Assembly: GCF_014206975.1 (NCBI RefSeq)
Contig: NZ_JACHOU010000024.1
Span: forward strand, 1-63,832
Reading direction: 5' to 3'
DNA: 63,832 bases
Source of the DNA: Aminobacter aganoensis
GTDB taxonomy: Bacteria > Pseudomonadota > Alphaproteobacteria > Rhizobiales > Rhizobiaceae
Part shown: piece by piece, positions 32,729-41,324 of the stretch
How the letters are laid out: each line of letters begins with the position of its first letter
Numbering within the stretch: the first letter of the stretch is position 1
Position numbers and translations under genes: made by a program
The notes under the pieces: generated by a model
Database searches by the model: none
The model's input: only the letters and a program-made list of their open reading frames with translations
Told to the model about the DNA's origin: nothing

Positions 32729-33166
32729 CTAGATGAAACTCTGCGCCGCCGCTGCCACTGCGAGGTAGCGCACGAGCTTGGCTATGCCAACCAACCCGAG
32801 AAAGCTCCATAGCGGCTCTTTCAGCGTGCCGGCGATCAGCGTCAGCGGGTCGCCGATGACGGGCACCCAGGAAAGCAGCAGCGACCAGCGGCCATAGCGG
32901 CGATACCAATTTTCGGCGCGGGCGAGCGCGGCGGGGCTGGCCGGGAACCAGCGGCGGTGCTTGAAGCGCTCGACCTGGCGGCCGAGCAGCCAGTTGATCC
33001 ATGAGCCCAGCACATTGCCAAGCGTCGCGACGCCGATCAGCACGGCAAGCGAATACCCGCCATTGATGACCAGCCCGGCGAGCACGGCTTCGGACTGCGC
33101 CGGCAACAAGGTCGCGGCCGCGAAAGCCGCGACGAAGAGGCCGCCATAGGCGGCGAGGCTGGTCAT
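32729..33166 (-). CDS. YqaA-family membrane protein (DedA/SNARE-associated fold)
   Basis: 145 residues, short DedA-superfamily member: GLFVAAFAAATLLPAQSEAVLAGLVINGGYSLAVLIGVATLGNVLGSWINWLLGR, then RWSLLLSWVPVIGDPLTLIAGTLKE. The conserved E/P and GDP-x-T positions of YqaA proteins are present. DedA-type proteins act in lipid or phospholipid handling at the inner membrane; the exact role is unknown. ATG 33166 is taken; a longer frame reads through cueR. It starts 21 bp after the cueR stop and is probably co-transcribed with it. Confidence 0.85.
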   Translation of the reverse strand: MTSLAAYGGLFVAAFAAATLLPAQSEAVLAGLVINGGYSLAVLIGVATLGNVLGSWINWLLGRQVERFKHRRWFPASPAALARAENWYRRYGRWSLLLSWVPVIGDPLTLIAGTLKEPLWSFLGLVGIAKLVRYLAVAAAAQSFI

Positions 33167-33186
33167 GCCGAGGCCCGGCCTGCCGC

Positions 33187-33582
33187 TTACTGGGTCGCCT
33201 TGCCGGACAGCCCGTCGATGATCGGGCAGTCTGGCCGGTCGTCGCCGTGGCAATTGTGCACGAGGTGGCGCAGCGTGTTGCGCAGCTCGGTCAGCTCGGC
33301 CAGCTTGCGGTCGATCTCGACCAGCTTGATTTCGGCGATGGCCTTGACGTCGGCGCTCTCGCGTTCCTTGTCGCCATAGAGCGACAGCAGCTGGCGGCAC
33401 TCCTCGACTGAAAAGCCGAGGCTGCGTGAGCGCTGCAGGAAGCGCAGGCGGTGCACGTCCGACATCGAATAGTCGCGATAGCCGTTGCCGGCGCGATCGG
33501 GGCGCAGCAGGCCGATGTCTTCGTAGTAGCGGATGGTCTTGGCCGGCAGGCCCGACTTCTCCGAAGCGGTACCAATGTTCAT
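33187..33582 (-). CDS. cueR: MerR-family copper-responsive regulator CueR
   Basis: 131 residues. N-terminal MerR winged HTH (MNIGTASEKSGLPAKTIRYYEDIGLL and RAGNGYRDY), a dimerisation helix (about 80-110) and the Cu(I)-binding loop HNCHGDDRPDCPI, where the two Cys are separated by seven residues as in CueR. ATG 33582 follows GAGGAG. Its own promoter has the MerR-type 19-bp spacer with a TTCCAGT-AACTGGAA palindrome. It should activate copA and the chaperone gene, which carry matching promoters (39733-39763 and 39896-39926). Confidence 0.92.
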   Translation of the reverse strand: MNIGTASEKSGLPAKTIRYYEDIGLLRPDRAGNGYRDYSMSDVHRLRFLQRSRSLGFSVEECRQLLSLYGDKERESADVKAIAEIKLVEIDRKLAELTELRNTLRHLVHNCHGDDRPDCPIIDGLSGKATQ

Positions 33583-33608
33583 GGTCACTCCTCGATCAAC
33601 TTGGGTCT

Positions 33609-33639
33609 CATATAAGGCTTCCAGTAACTGGAAACTCAA
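33609..33639 (-). promoter_or_regulatory. CueR-type promoter of cueR
   Basis: On the minus strand: -35 TTGAGT (33639-33634), a 19-bp spacer and -10 TATATG (33614-33609). The palindrome TTCCAGTTACTGGAA (33619-33633) fills the spacer. The over-long 19-bp spacer is characteristic of MerR-family promoters. Confidence 0.8.
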
Positions 33640-33699
33640 GGGGCTGGCGAAATCGTGATGCAGGCCGGCGCCATTGGTGCGCCGGCCTGCTGTTTCAGG

Positions 33700-35214
33700 T
33701 CAGTTGTCGTAGGCCATCGAGGTCATCATGCCGCCGGCCATGTGGTAGAGGTGGTGGCAGTGCAGCGCCCATTTGCCGGCATTGTCGGCGTCGAAGGCGA
33801 TGGTCACCATGCCCATGTTGGCGGGGACCAGAACCGTGTCGCGCATGGCGCCGGCAAAGCGCTTGCCGTTGACCGCGACGACCTGGAACAGGTGGCCGTG
33901 CAGGTGCATCGGGTGCGACATGGTGGTGTGGTTCATGAAGGTGAGCTCGAAGCGGTCGCCGCTCTTCACCGCCAGCGGCTTGTCGGAGCCGTGCATGGCG
34001 CCGTCGAGTGTCCAGACATAGTTCTGCCCTTCGCCCAGCATCATGGTGTGCTGGCGCGTGGCGGTCTTTTCGGCCAGCGGACTGGCGGCGCGCAGCTTTT
34101 GCTCGAGCTCGACGCCGACAGCCGGGAAGTCCTCGTCGGCCACATCAGTGAGCTTGCCGACCGATGCGCCCTTGGCAGCGAGTACGACACCGGTGCGCAT
34201 GCGGCCTCCTTCCTGGACGGCGAAGACCGGCCAGGCCGAGGCTTCCTTCGGCAGCTCGAGAACGATGTCGAGGCGCTGGGCCACGGCGAACTCGAAGCGC
34301 GAGCCCTCGATAGGCTCGACCGGCATGCCGTCCACGGCGACCAGCTTGCCCTGGAGCTTGCCGAGGTCGAGCCACATGTTGGTCGAGGCGGCACCATTGA
34401 TGAGGCGCAGGCGGACGCGACCGCCGGGCTCGACGGCGAACACCTCGGGGTCGTCGAGGGTGCGGTCGTTGGCAAGCAGGGCGTCGTATTGCACGTCCTG
34501 TAGATGGGACATGCCACCCGGCTGGCCGTCCATCTGCGTGCCGCCCATGTTCATCGAGCCGCCGCTGCCCATAGACATGCCGGACATCCCCGACATGTCA
34601 TGGCCTTCATGCCCGGCTGCCGCCGGGGTGGGGGCCTGCATGGCGCCCATGTCGTGGCCGCCGGCCTTGAGTTCGGCGAGGATTTCCCGCGGGTCGCGGA
34701 AGGTGAAGTCGTGGAACAGCACCACCACTTCCTGCATGTCCTGGCCGGCCTCCGCGGGGTCGCGCACGATCAGCGGAGCGGCGAGCATCAACTGCTCCTG
34801 CAGGCCGAAATGCGAATGCATCCAGAAGGTGCCGGGACGGGCGACAGGGAAGTCGTAGTCGTGGCTGCCGCCGTCGGGGATAGGTTCCTGCGAGATGCCG
34901 GCGACGCCGTCCTGCTGCCATGGCGGGGTGAGGCCGTGCCAGTGGATGACGGTCGGCTCGCCGATCAGGTTCTTCAGCGTGACGCGGAAGTTGTCGCCGG
35001 CATTCATGACGAGGCCGGAAGAGCCGTCGGCCTGGGTCAAGCCGAACACGTTGGCGGCCTTGCCCTTGACCTCGATGACGCGCTTGCCGGCCGTGATGAC
35101 CTTGTGGGCATCGGCGCGGGCCTGGCGCACTGGCATCAGCAGCGACGGGATGGCGGCAGCCGAAAGCGTGGCCGCCGAGGCCGCGAGGAAGCCGCGGCGT
35201 GAAAGGGTATTCAT
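33700..35214 (-). CDS. Multicopper oxidase (copper-resistance, Tat-exported)
   Basis: 504 residues. Tat signal with NTLSRRGFLAASAAT. Copper ligands: HWHG (about 91-94), HSHF (133-136), HPMHLHGHLF (about 437) and HCHHLYHMAGGM (about 486), the last with an axial Met for type-1 copper. A Met/His/Gly-rich insert (about 190-235: GHDMGAMQ, GHEGHDMSGMSGMSMGSGG) resembles the Cu(I)-binding methionine-rich segments of CopA/CueO-type enzymes. It should oxidise Cu(I) to Cu(II) in the periplasm. ATG 35214 follows GGAG. It lies at the end of a minus-strand copper cluster, 118 bp upstream of cueR. Confidence 0.9.
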   Translation of the reverse strand: MNTLSRRGFLAASAATLSAAAIPSLLMPVRQARADAHKVITAGKRVIEVKGKAANVFGLTQADGSSGLVMNAGDNFRVTLKNLIGEPTVIHWHGLTPPWQQDGVAGISQEPIPDGGSHDYDFPVARPGTFWMHSHFGLQEQLMLAAPLIVRDPAEAGQDMQEVVVLFHDFTFRDPREILAELKAGGHDMGAMQAPTPAAAGHEGHDMSGMSGMSMGSGGSMNMGGTQMDGQPGGMSHLQDVQYDALLANDRTLDDPEVFAVEPGGRVRLRLINGAASTNMWLDLGKLQGKLVAVDGMPVEPIEGSRFEFAVAQRLDIVLELPKEASAWPVFAVQEGGRMRTGVVLAAKGASVGKLTDVADEDFPAVGVELEQKLRAASPLAEKTATRQHTMMLGEGQNYVWTLDGAMHGSDKPLAVKSGDRFELTFMNHTTMSHPMHLHGHLFQVVAVNGKRFAGAMRDTVLVPANMGMVTIAFDADNAGKWALHCHHLYHMAGGMMTSMAYDN

Positions 35215-35283
35215 TGCGATAATCTCCAAAACTGGTTGTCTCCCGGCCGTGGGCCGGGGTCGTGCGCATCGATGCGCGTCAGT

Positions 35284-35634
35284 TCAGGAGAAGGATGGCG
35301 GTCGCAGGTGAGGCGATGCCGTGGCCCCGTGCATGGGCTCGGTTACCGCGGGAGGCGGCGACTTGATCGTTGCGCCCGGGAATGCCGCAGGCACGGGGAG
35401 CGGCGTGCAATAGCTGCACGACGCCAGGCATTGGGCAAGGCAGGCATTGCCATCTTCGTCCTGCGAGTGATCGCCGCAGCAGGCTTCATCGGCCGCTTCG
35501 GCGTGATGCGACATGGTCTTCATGGCATGCGGCTGGTGCTGGCTGGCAGCCGGGTGGGCGGAGGCCGCCTGCCCGAGCGCGAGCAAGAACAGAAGCAGCA
35601 GCGGCAACATCAGTCGCAGGGCTCTCAGCGCCAT
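35284..35634 (-). CDS. Periplasmic His/Cys/Met-rich protein in the copper cluster
   Basis: Read from ATG 35634 it has a clear signal peptide (MALRALRLMLPLLLLFLLAL, cleaved near ASAHP). The mature part is rich in potential copper ligands (HPAASQHQPHAMKTMSHHAEA, then EACCGDHSQDEDGNACLAQCLASCSYC). Six or seven Cys and many His resemble small periplasmic metal-binding proteins such as CopL-type ones. The family is uncertain. An upstream in-frame ATG at 35727 or 35736 would give a longer, Arg-rich leader. The start is not fixed by a good RBS. Lies between the multicopper oxidase and the 2Fe-2S reductase. Confidence 0.65.
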   Translation of the reverse strand: MALRALRLMLPLLLLFLLALGQAASAHPAASQHQPHAMKTMSHHAEAADEACCGDHSQDEDGNACLAQCLASCSYCTPLPVPAAFPGATIKSPPPAVTEPMHGATASPHLRPPSFS

Positions 35635-35767
35635 GGAGCGGCCATCGGCGACAACGGCAACGCGCACGCCAGCCTGTCCGCGCTGGGTCGCGCGGTGGGG
35701 CTGGGTCGTGGCTGAAATGTGCCGCATCGAATGCATGCCTTATCAATGGGTACTGGACCCGCCGTGG

Positions 35768-36787
35768 TCAAGCGGCGTTGTTGTCGCTTCCCTCGGGCGT
35801 GAAGAAAACATCGGCGTGAATGTCCGCCGCCAAAACTCCACGGGCGCCGAGAACGGCCATGGCCGCGTCAACCATGGCCGGAGGGCCGGCGACATAGGCC
35901 TTGGCGCCGGTGAGGTTGCCATGATCTGCGGCGAGGGCATCGGAGACGAAGCCGCTGCGCCAGCCATCGGAAGCGGTCTGCGACAGCACCGGCACGAAGG
36001 CCAGGTTGGCGAATCTCCGTTCCAGCGCGCGGAAGTGTTCGACCAGATAGAGGTCGCGTTCGGCGCGGGCACCGAAATAGACATGGATCGGCTGGTCCAT
36101 GCCGGCATGGAGCGCCGTCTCGACGATCGACTTGATCGGCGCAAGGCCGCTGCCGCCGGCAAGCGCCACGATCGGGCCGGCATGCGCCTCGCGCAGATAG
36201 GCGGAACCCGCAGGGCCCTCGATGCGGACCGTGTCGCCTGGCGCCAGCGACTCGTGAATCAGGCCGCTGGCGCGGCCGCCGGGTACTGCCCTGACGTGAA
36301 GCTCGACAATTTCCTCGTCGGGCCGGTTCGCCATCGAATAGCTGCGCGGCGGTGCACCCGGCACCGACAACGACAGATATTGCCCGGCGGCGAAGCGGAA
36401 GCTCTCGCGCTCGGTGAGTTCGAGCCGGATTGCCAGGATGTCGTGCGTCATGCGGTCGATGGCGATGACCTGTGCATCCTGTGCAGCAGGCTGCCCGGCA
36501 GCGAAAGCCTCGTCGAGCCATTCGACGACGACGTCATCGATCGGGATGGAGCGGCAGGCGAGGATGAGCCCGTCGGCGCGCTCCTGTTCGCTAAGCGCAA
36601 ATGGCGAGTGCTTGCCGAGCTCGACGTGGCCGGAAACGAGGCGCGACTTGCAGGCGCCACAGCGGCCGGAGCGGCAGCTGTGCGGATAGCTGATGCCGGC
36701 CGCCTGCGCTGCCTGGAGGATCGTCTGGGCATCGCCGACCGCAATGCGGCGACCGGGCTGTGGCAGGGTAATGTAGGTCATGGTCAT
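35768..36787 (-). CDS. Ferredoxin-FNR-type oxidoreductase (2Fe-2S plus FAD/NAD)
   Basis: 339 residues. An N-terminal plant-type ferredoxin domain (about 1-90) has SCRSGRCGACKSR and a distal Cys (LACRS), ligating one 2Fe-2S cluster. An FNR module follows: RSYSMAN (flavin), GPAGSAYLRE, LAGGSGLAPIKSI (NAD(P)H) and YVAGPPAMVDAAM. This is the layout of CDP-6-deoxyglucoseen-reductase/methane-monooxygenase-reductase-like enzymes. ATG 36787 overlaps the glutaredoxin stop by ATGA. A reductase in a copper operon could reduce a metal centre or a glutaredoxin partner; the acceptor is unknown. Confidence 0.88.
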   Translation of the reverse strand: MTMTYITLPQPGRRIAVGDAQTILQAAQAAGISYPHSCRSGRCGACKSRLVSGHVELGKHSPFALSEQERADGLILACRSIPIDDVVVEWLDEAFAAGQPAAQDAQVIAIDRMTHDILAIRLELTERESFRFAAGQYLSLSVPGAPPRSYSMANRPDEEIVELHVRAVPGGRASGLIHESLAPGDTVRIEGPAGSAYLREAHAGPIVALAGGSGLAPIKSIVETALHAGMDQPIHVYFGARAERDLYLVEHFRALERRFANLAFVPVLSQTASDGWRSGFVSDALAADHGNLTGAKAYVAGPPAMVDAAMAVLGARGVLAADIHADVFFTPEGSDNNAA

Positions 36788-37047
36788 GCTGCCCGGGTCA
36801 GGTCCAGAAGCGCTTCGATCTCGGGGCGCTGGGTGGCGAAGGTGCCAAAGAAGACGTGCTTGTTGTCGATGATCGTGATGGGGGCGACGCGCACGCCGGT
36901 GCGGCGCTTGGCTTCGTCGGCGATGGCAGGATCGCGCAAGTCGCGCTCGACAAAAGGCAGGCTCTGCGCATTCAGCCAGCGCTTCAGCGCCAGGCAATCC
37001 GGGCAAGTGGGCGTGGTGAAGATTTCGATCCAGGGAGCGTTGGGCAT
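36784..37047 (-). CDS. Glutaredoxin-like protein with CPDC active site
   Basis: 87 residues, thioredoxin fold: WIEIFTTPTCPDCLALKRWL with the redox pair CPDC, the cis-Pro in VRVAPITIID, and a C-terminal helix. CPDC differs from the usual CPYC/CGFS. It overlaps the reductase gene (ATGA), suggesting the two proteins work together, for example in thiol or copper handling. Lies 131 bp downstream of copA on the same strand, with a Rhizobiales palindrome in between. Confidence 0.82.
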   Translation of the reverse strand: MPNAPWIEIFTTPTCPDCLALKRWLNAQSLPFVERDLRDPAIADEAKRRTGVRVAPITIIDNKHVFFGTFATQRPEIEALLDLTRAA

Positions 37048-37106
37048 GGCGGCCTCGCGTGATGAGGAGATTTGATTTGGGGCGGAGCGGCCTGCCTTCT
37101 TTGTTG

Positions 37107-37155
37107 GAGCATGATCTTGCCCGAAAACCGGGTCCCACTTTTCGGGATCATGCTC
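37107..37155. repeat. Rhizobiales intergenic palindrome, copy 2
   Basis: Outer arms GAGCATGATC (37107-37116) and GATCATGCTC (37146-37155), inner arms CCGAAAA and TTTTCGG around CCGGGTCCCAC. It lies between copA and the glutaredoxin gene. The same layout as at 11891-11938; this version is the common GCATGATC...GATCATGC form. Confidence 0.8.
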
Positions 37156-37178
37156 TGCGAGGCAGGCCGTAGGTGGAG

Positions 37179-39695
37179 TTACTCGGCCGGGACCAGCGAT
37201 GGGGCGCCCGACGGGGCCGCAGCACGGGCCGGGGCCTTGAAGCGCTTCAGCCGCATCGCATTGCCGAGCACGAAGACGCTCGACATCGCCATCGCACCCG
37301 CCGCCAGCATCGGCGACAGCAGCGTGCCGCTGACCGGGTAGAGCACGCCCGCCGCGACCGGAATGAGGGCGGCGTTGTAGGCGAAGGCCCAGAACAGGTT
37401 CTGCCTGATGTTGGCGATGGTCGCCTTGGACAGCGCAATCGCGTTGGTGACGCCAAGCAGGTCGCCGGACATCAGCACCACGTCGGCGCTTTCGATGGCA
37501 ACGTCGGTGCCGGTGCCGATGGCAATGCCGACCTCGGCCTCGGCGAGCGCCGGGGCGTCGTTGATGCCGTCGCCGACGAAGGCTACGGCCCTGCCACCGG
37601 CGCGGAGGCGCTTGATGGCATCGACCTTGCCGTCGGGCAGCACTTCGGCGACGACCTCGTCGATGCCGAGCTGGGCGGCGATGGCCTCGGCCGTGCGGCG
37701 GTTGTCGCCGGTGATCATCGCCACCTTCAGGCCCATGTCGTGCAGGGCGCGAATGGCCTGCGGCGTCGTCGCCTTGATCGGGTCGGAGACCGCGATGGCT
37801 GCTGCGAGCTTGCCGTCGATCGCCGCATAGAGCGGGGTCTTGGCCTTCAGGCCCATGCGGATCGCAGTTTCGGCAAACGCCTGCACCGAGATGCCGAGCT
37901 TGGTCATGTAGCGGTCGGCGCCGATGGCGATGCGGTGCGCACCGACGTTGGCGCTGACGCCGAAGCCGGGTTCTGCTTCGAAGGCCGCGATCTCGGCCAG
38001 GGCAACGCCTTCTTCCTTGGCAGCGGCGACGATTGCGGCGGCAACCGGATGCTCGGACTGGGCCTCGACGGAAGCGACGAGCGCCAGCACCTTGGCACGG
38101 TCAAAACCTGTGGCAACTTCCAGGTCGGTCATGACAGGCTTGCCGGCGGTCAGCGTACCCGTCTTGTCGAGCGCCACGACTTGCGTCGACTTCAGTGACT
38201 GCAACGCTTCGCCGTTGCGGTACAGGACGCCCATCTCGGCGGCGCGGCCCGTGCCTACCATGATCGAGGTCGGCGTCGCCAAACCCATGGCACACGGGCA
38301 GGCGATGATGAGCACGGCAACCGCGTTGACCAGCGCGAAGGTCGCGGCGGGCTCGGGGCCGAAGACCAGCCAGACGAGGAAGGTCAGTGCGGCAGCGACC
38401 ATGACGGCAGGCACGAACCAGGACGTGACCTTGTCGACCATCGCCTGGATCGGCAGCTTCGAGCCTTGCGCTGTCTCGACCATGCGGATGATCTGGGCCA
38501 GCAGCGTGTCGGCGCCGACCTTGGTGGCACGGTAAGTGAAGCTGCCGGTCTTGTTGATCGTGCCGCCGACGACTTCCGCGCCCTCGCCCTTGCTGACGGG
38601 GATCGGCTCGCCGGAGATCATGGATTCGTCGACGAAGGACGAGCCGGACAGAACCATGCCGTCGACCGGAACCTTGTCGCCGGGGCGCACCTGGACGACG
38701 TCACCGGCGGTGACTTCCTCGAGCGGAATGTCGACGAACTCGCCATTGCGCTCGACCCGTGCCGACTTGGCCTGCAGGCCCATCAGCCGCTTGATCGCTT
38801 CCGACGTGCGGCCCTTGGCCTTGGCTTCGAGCACGCGGCCGAGCAGGATCAGCGTGATGATGACGGCCGACGCCTCGAAATAGACGTTGACCGTGCCTGC
38901 CGGCAGTACGCCGGGCGCAAAGGTGGCGACGACCGAATAGGCCCAGGCGGCGGTGGAACCGAGCACCACCAGCGAGTTCATGTCGGGCGCGAGGCGCAGC
39001 AGGGCCGGGACACCCTTGCTGTAGAAGCGCAGGCCGGGGCCGAACTGGACGATGGTCGCCAGCACGAAGTAGGCAAGGTACAGGCTTTGCTGGCTAATGT
39101 TGGCCAGCAGCCAGTGGTGCATCGCCGGGAAGGCGTGCGAGCCCATTTCCAGCACGAAGATCGGCAGGGTCAGGATTGCGGCGATGCCGAAGTCGCGCTT
39201 GAGGTTGGAGAATTCGCGGTTGCGGGCGTCCTCGCGGCTGTCGCCCTCGACGCCCGCGGTGTCGCTGCGGCGCGGCTCGTAGCCTGCCTTGCGGATGGCG
39301 GCATCGATGGCAGCGCGGGTGGTGCCGGCCAGGGTCTCGACGGTGGCGCGTTCGGTAGCGAGATTGACCGAAGCGCTCTTCACGCCGGGGACGGCTGCGA
39401 TGGCCTTTTCGACGCGGCCGACGCAGGAGGCGCAGGTCATGCCCTCGATCTCGACCTCGATCTTTTCGACCGGCACGTCATAGCCGGCGTTGCGGATGGC
39501 GGCGATCACGCCGTCGGAATTGATCTCGCCGCCGAAGCTCACATCGGCGCTCTCGGTGGCAAGATTGACGGCAGCGGTGGTGACACCCGGGACTGCCGCG
39601 ATGGCCTTCTCGACGCGGCCGACGCAGGAAGCGCAGGTCATACCCTCGATCGGGAAACTTTGCCGTGTGGTTGTCAGGTTCAAGGGAGCGTTCAT
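37179..39695 (-). CDS. copA: Cu(I)-exporting P1B-type ATPase CopA
   Basis: 838 residues. Two N-terminal HMA domains with GMTCASC (Cys 21/24 and 88/91), eight predicted membrane helices, the transport motif CPC in [13 protein letters not shown] (about 467), the phosphorylation site DKTGT (about 509), HP in SEHPVAAAI, and the hinge [11 protein letters not shown]. These mark P1B-1 Cu(I)/Ag(I) ATPases. The tandem HMA domains are near-repeats of each other. It is transcribed from a promoter with a 19-bp spacer (39733-39763) and is first in the minus-strand copper cluster. Rhizobial literature also uses the name actP. Confidence 0.93.
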   Translation of the reverse strand: MNAPLNLTTTRQSFPIEGMTCASCVGRVEKAIAAVPGVTTAAVNLATESADVSFGGEINSDGVIAAIRNAGYDVPVEKIEVEIEGMTCASCVGRVEKAIAAVPGVKSASVNLATERATVETLAGTTRAAIDAAIRKAGYEPRRSDTAGVEGDSREDARNREFSNLKRDFGIAAILTLPIFVLEMGSHAFPAMHHWLLANISQQSLYLAYFVLATIVQFGPGLRFYSKGVPALLRLAPDMNSLVVLGSTAAWAYSVVATFAPGVLPAGTVNVYFEASAVIITLILLGRVLEAKAKGRTSEAIKRLMGLQAKSARVERNGEFVDIPLEEVTAGDVVQVRPGDKVPVDGMVLSGSSFVDESMISGEPIPVSKGEGAEVVGGTINKTGSFTYRATKVGADTLLAQIIRMVETAQGSKLPIQAMVDKVTSWFVPAVMVAAALTFLVWLVFGPEPAATFALVNAVAVLIIACPCAMGLATPTSIMVGTGRAAEMGVLYRNGEALQSLKSTQVVALDKTGTLTAGKPVMTDLEVATGFDRAKVLALVASVEAQSEHPVAAAIVAAAKEEGVALAEIAAFEAEPGFGVSANVGAHRIAIGADRYMTKLGISVQAFAETAIRMGLKAKTPLYAAIDGKLAAAIAVSDPIKATTPQAIRALHDMGLKVAMITGDNRRTAEAIAAQLGIDEVVAEVLPDGKVDAIKRLRAGGRAVAFVGDGINDAPALAEAEVGIAIGTGTDVAIESADVVLMSGDLLGVTNAIALSKATIANIRQNLFWAFAYNAALIPVAAGVLYPVSGTLLSPMLAAGAMAMSSVFVLGNAMRLKRFKAPARAAAPSGAPSLVPAE

Positions 39696-39732
39696 GGGTA
39701 CCGGACCTCTATTTCATCACTTTCGGCCCAGA

Positions 39733-39763
39733 GGTCTAAGGGTTCCAGCGTTGGGAAGGTCAA
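39733..39763 (-). promoter_or_regulatory. CueR-type promoter of copA
   Basis: Minus strand: -35 TTGACC (39763-39758), exactly 19 bp, then -10 TAGACC (39738-39733). The spacer holds TTCCCAACGCTGGAA, a version of the CueR palindrome. It is 38 bp upstream of the copA ATG. Confidence 0.75.
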
Positions 39764-39895
39764 CAGGATTTTTCCGGAATTTTCCAGTTTCAGCCAACTC
39801 GCTGAAAATATTATGTTTTCATACGGGCGTCAGTCCATTGCCGGGTTTTGAGGCGTGATCCAGGTCCGGTAACAAAGCCGTGATCGAAAAGCCAA

Positions 39896-39926
39896 TTGAC
39901 CTTACAGTGGCTGGAAACACCACATT
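39896..39926 (+). promoter_or_regulatory. CueR-type promoter of the copper chaperone gene
   Basis: -35 TTGACC (39896-39901), a 19-bp spacer containing TTACAGTGGCTGGAAA, then the weak -10 CACATT (39921-39926). It matches the spacer length and half-site of the cueR and copA promoters. Confidence 0.65.
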
Positions 39927-39967
39927 GCGGTTACGGCGCTGTGCCGGCCCGAAACAAGGTTCTTGAA

Positions 39968-40165
39968 ATGCTGAAGATGAATGTTCCCGACATGACCTGT
40001 GGCCATTGCGCCGGCATGGTCACCAAGGCTGTGCAGAGCGTGGATGCGGCCGCGCGCATCGAGATCGACCTGAAGTCGCAGACGGTCTCGATCGAGACTT
40101 CGGCCGATGCCGCCAAGGTGGCGCAGGCGCTCGACACTGCCGGCTATCCAGCCCAGGCTGTCTGA
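39968..40165 (+). CDS. HMA-domain copper chaperone (CopZ-like)
   Basis: 65 residues, a single HMA ferredoxin-like fold: MLKMNVPDMTCGHCAGMVTKAVQ with the Cu(I)-binding GHC pair (MTCGHC), ending DTAGYPAQ. It should carry Cu(I) in the cytoplasm to CopA. ATG 39968 gives the expected short protein; the longer frame lacks support. Divergent from copA with paired CueR-type promoters in between, and closed by an intrinsic terminator. Confidence 0.9.
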   Translation: MLKMNVPDMTCGHCAGMVTKAVQSVDAAARIEIDLKSQTVSIETSADAAKVAQALDTAGYPAQAV

Positions 40166-40183
40166 CAGGCGACCGAACATCAG

Positions 40184-40220
40184 GGCGGTGCGGCGGGGAA
40201 ATCCAGCCGCACCGCCTTTT
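40184..40220 (+). terminator. Intrinsic terminator after the copper chaperone gene
   Basis: GGCGGTGCGGC (40184-40194) pairs perfectly with GCCGCACCGCC (40206-40216), followed by TTTTG. Confidence 0.8.
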
Positions 40221-40409
40221 GTATTTCGTCCGGCCGGCAACAACATAACGCCGGTCGCGCAACAGTTTTCGCGACGCGGTCAAGGCGGTTGCAACATGAC
40301 GCGACCTTGCCTGGACCGGCTCCCCTAGTATTTCGACGACAAATCAAGCTATGATGCGGCCGGCCTTCCTCAGGGGACAGCGTCCCCCGGAATGCCGGGA
40401 GGACAGAGG

Positions 40410-41255
40410 ATGGCCATAGCGCTCGTACTCGTTCTTGTTGTCATCGGCTCGGTGCTGTTCCATGTGCTGAGCCCCTGGTGGTGGACGCCGATAGCCTCCA
40501 ACTGGGGCTACATCGACAGCACTCTCGTCGTCACTTTCTGGATCACCGGCGCCGTCTTCTCGGCGGTCGTGCTGTTTATGGCCTATTGCGTCTACCGCTT
40601 CCGCCACAAGGAAGGGCAGAAGGCCGCCTACGAGCCTGAAAGCAGGAAGCTCGAATCCTGGCTGACCCTGATCACGGCGGTCGGCGTGGCGGCGATGCTG
40701 GCTCCCGGCCTCTATGTCTGGAAGCAGTTCGTCACCGTGCCGAAGGATGCGACCGAGGTCGAGGTCGTCGCCCAGCAGTGGCAGTGGAGTTTCCGCCTGC
40801 CCGGCGCCGACGGCAAGCTCGGCACGTCGAATGCCCGGTTGATCAATTCCGACAACCCGCTCGGCATCAATCCCGAGGATCCGAACGGCCAGGACGATGT
40901 CGTGGTCGAGGCGGCCGACCTGCACCTGCCGATCGACAAGCCGGTCAAGATGCTGCTGCGCTCGATCGACGTGCTGCATGATTTCTACGTGCCCGAGTTC
41001 CGCGCCAAGATGGACATGGTACCGGGCATGGTCACCTATTTCTGGTTCACGCCGACGCGGACCGGCACGTTCGAAGTGCTGTGCGCCGAGCTCTGCGGAA
41101 CAGGGCACGGCTTCATGCGCGGCATCGTCATGGTCGACACCGCGCAGGACTACACGACGTGGCTGCAGCAGCAGTCGACATTCGCCCAACTGACCGGGCC
41201 CGCCAAGGTGGGCGCGCTGGTCGAGAAGGCGAAGGCTGCGGCGAAACTGGAATAG
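40410..41255 (+). CDS. coxM: Cytochrome c oxidase subunit II (CoxM-like)
   Basis: 281 residues. Two N-terminal membrane helices (about 1-25 and 38-62, 80-100), the aromatic electron-entry stretch AQQWQWSF, and the CuA site C225-AEL-C229-GTGH233-GF-M236. This is a heme-copper oxidase subunit II that takes electrons from cytochrome c. ATG 40410 follows GGGAGGACAGAGG. It heads a five-gene oxidase operon in the order II-I-III-III-IV, like coxMNOP of Bradyrhizobium, an alternative aa3-type oxidase. It lies next to the copper-homeostasis cluster, fitting its copper need. Confidence 0.88.
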   Translation: MAIALVLVLVVIGSVLFHVLSPWWWTPIASNWGYIDSTLVVTFWITGAVFSAVVLFMAYCVYRFRHKEGQKAAYEPESRKLESWLTLITAVGVAAMLAPGLYVWKQFVTVPKDATEVEVVAQQWQWSFRLPGADGKLGTSNARLINSDNPLGINPEDPNGQDDVVVEAADLHLPIDKPVKMLLRSIDVLHDFYVPEFRAKMDMVPGMVTYFWFTPTRTGTFEVLCAELCGTGHGFMRGIVMVDTAQDYTTWLQQQSTFAQLTGPAKVGALVEKAKAAAKLE

Positions 41256-41324
41256 GAGACACGGCGCGACCGCTTGAAGGCGGCCTCACCGCGACAGGCA
41301 GAGGCAAGAGCAACAGGTGCACGC

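Noticed and set aside
35742-35767. A TTGACC...TTGATA arrangement upstream of the His/Cys-rich copper protein, considered as a fourth CueR promoter
   Set aside because: The spacer lacks the TTCC...GGAA half-symmetry of the other three, and the match could be chance in coding or near-coding DNA.
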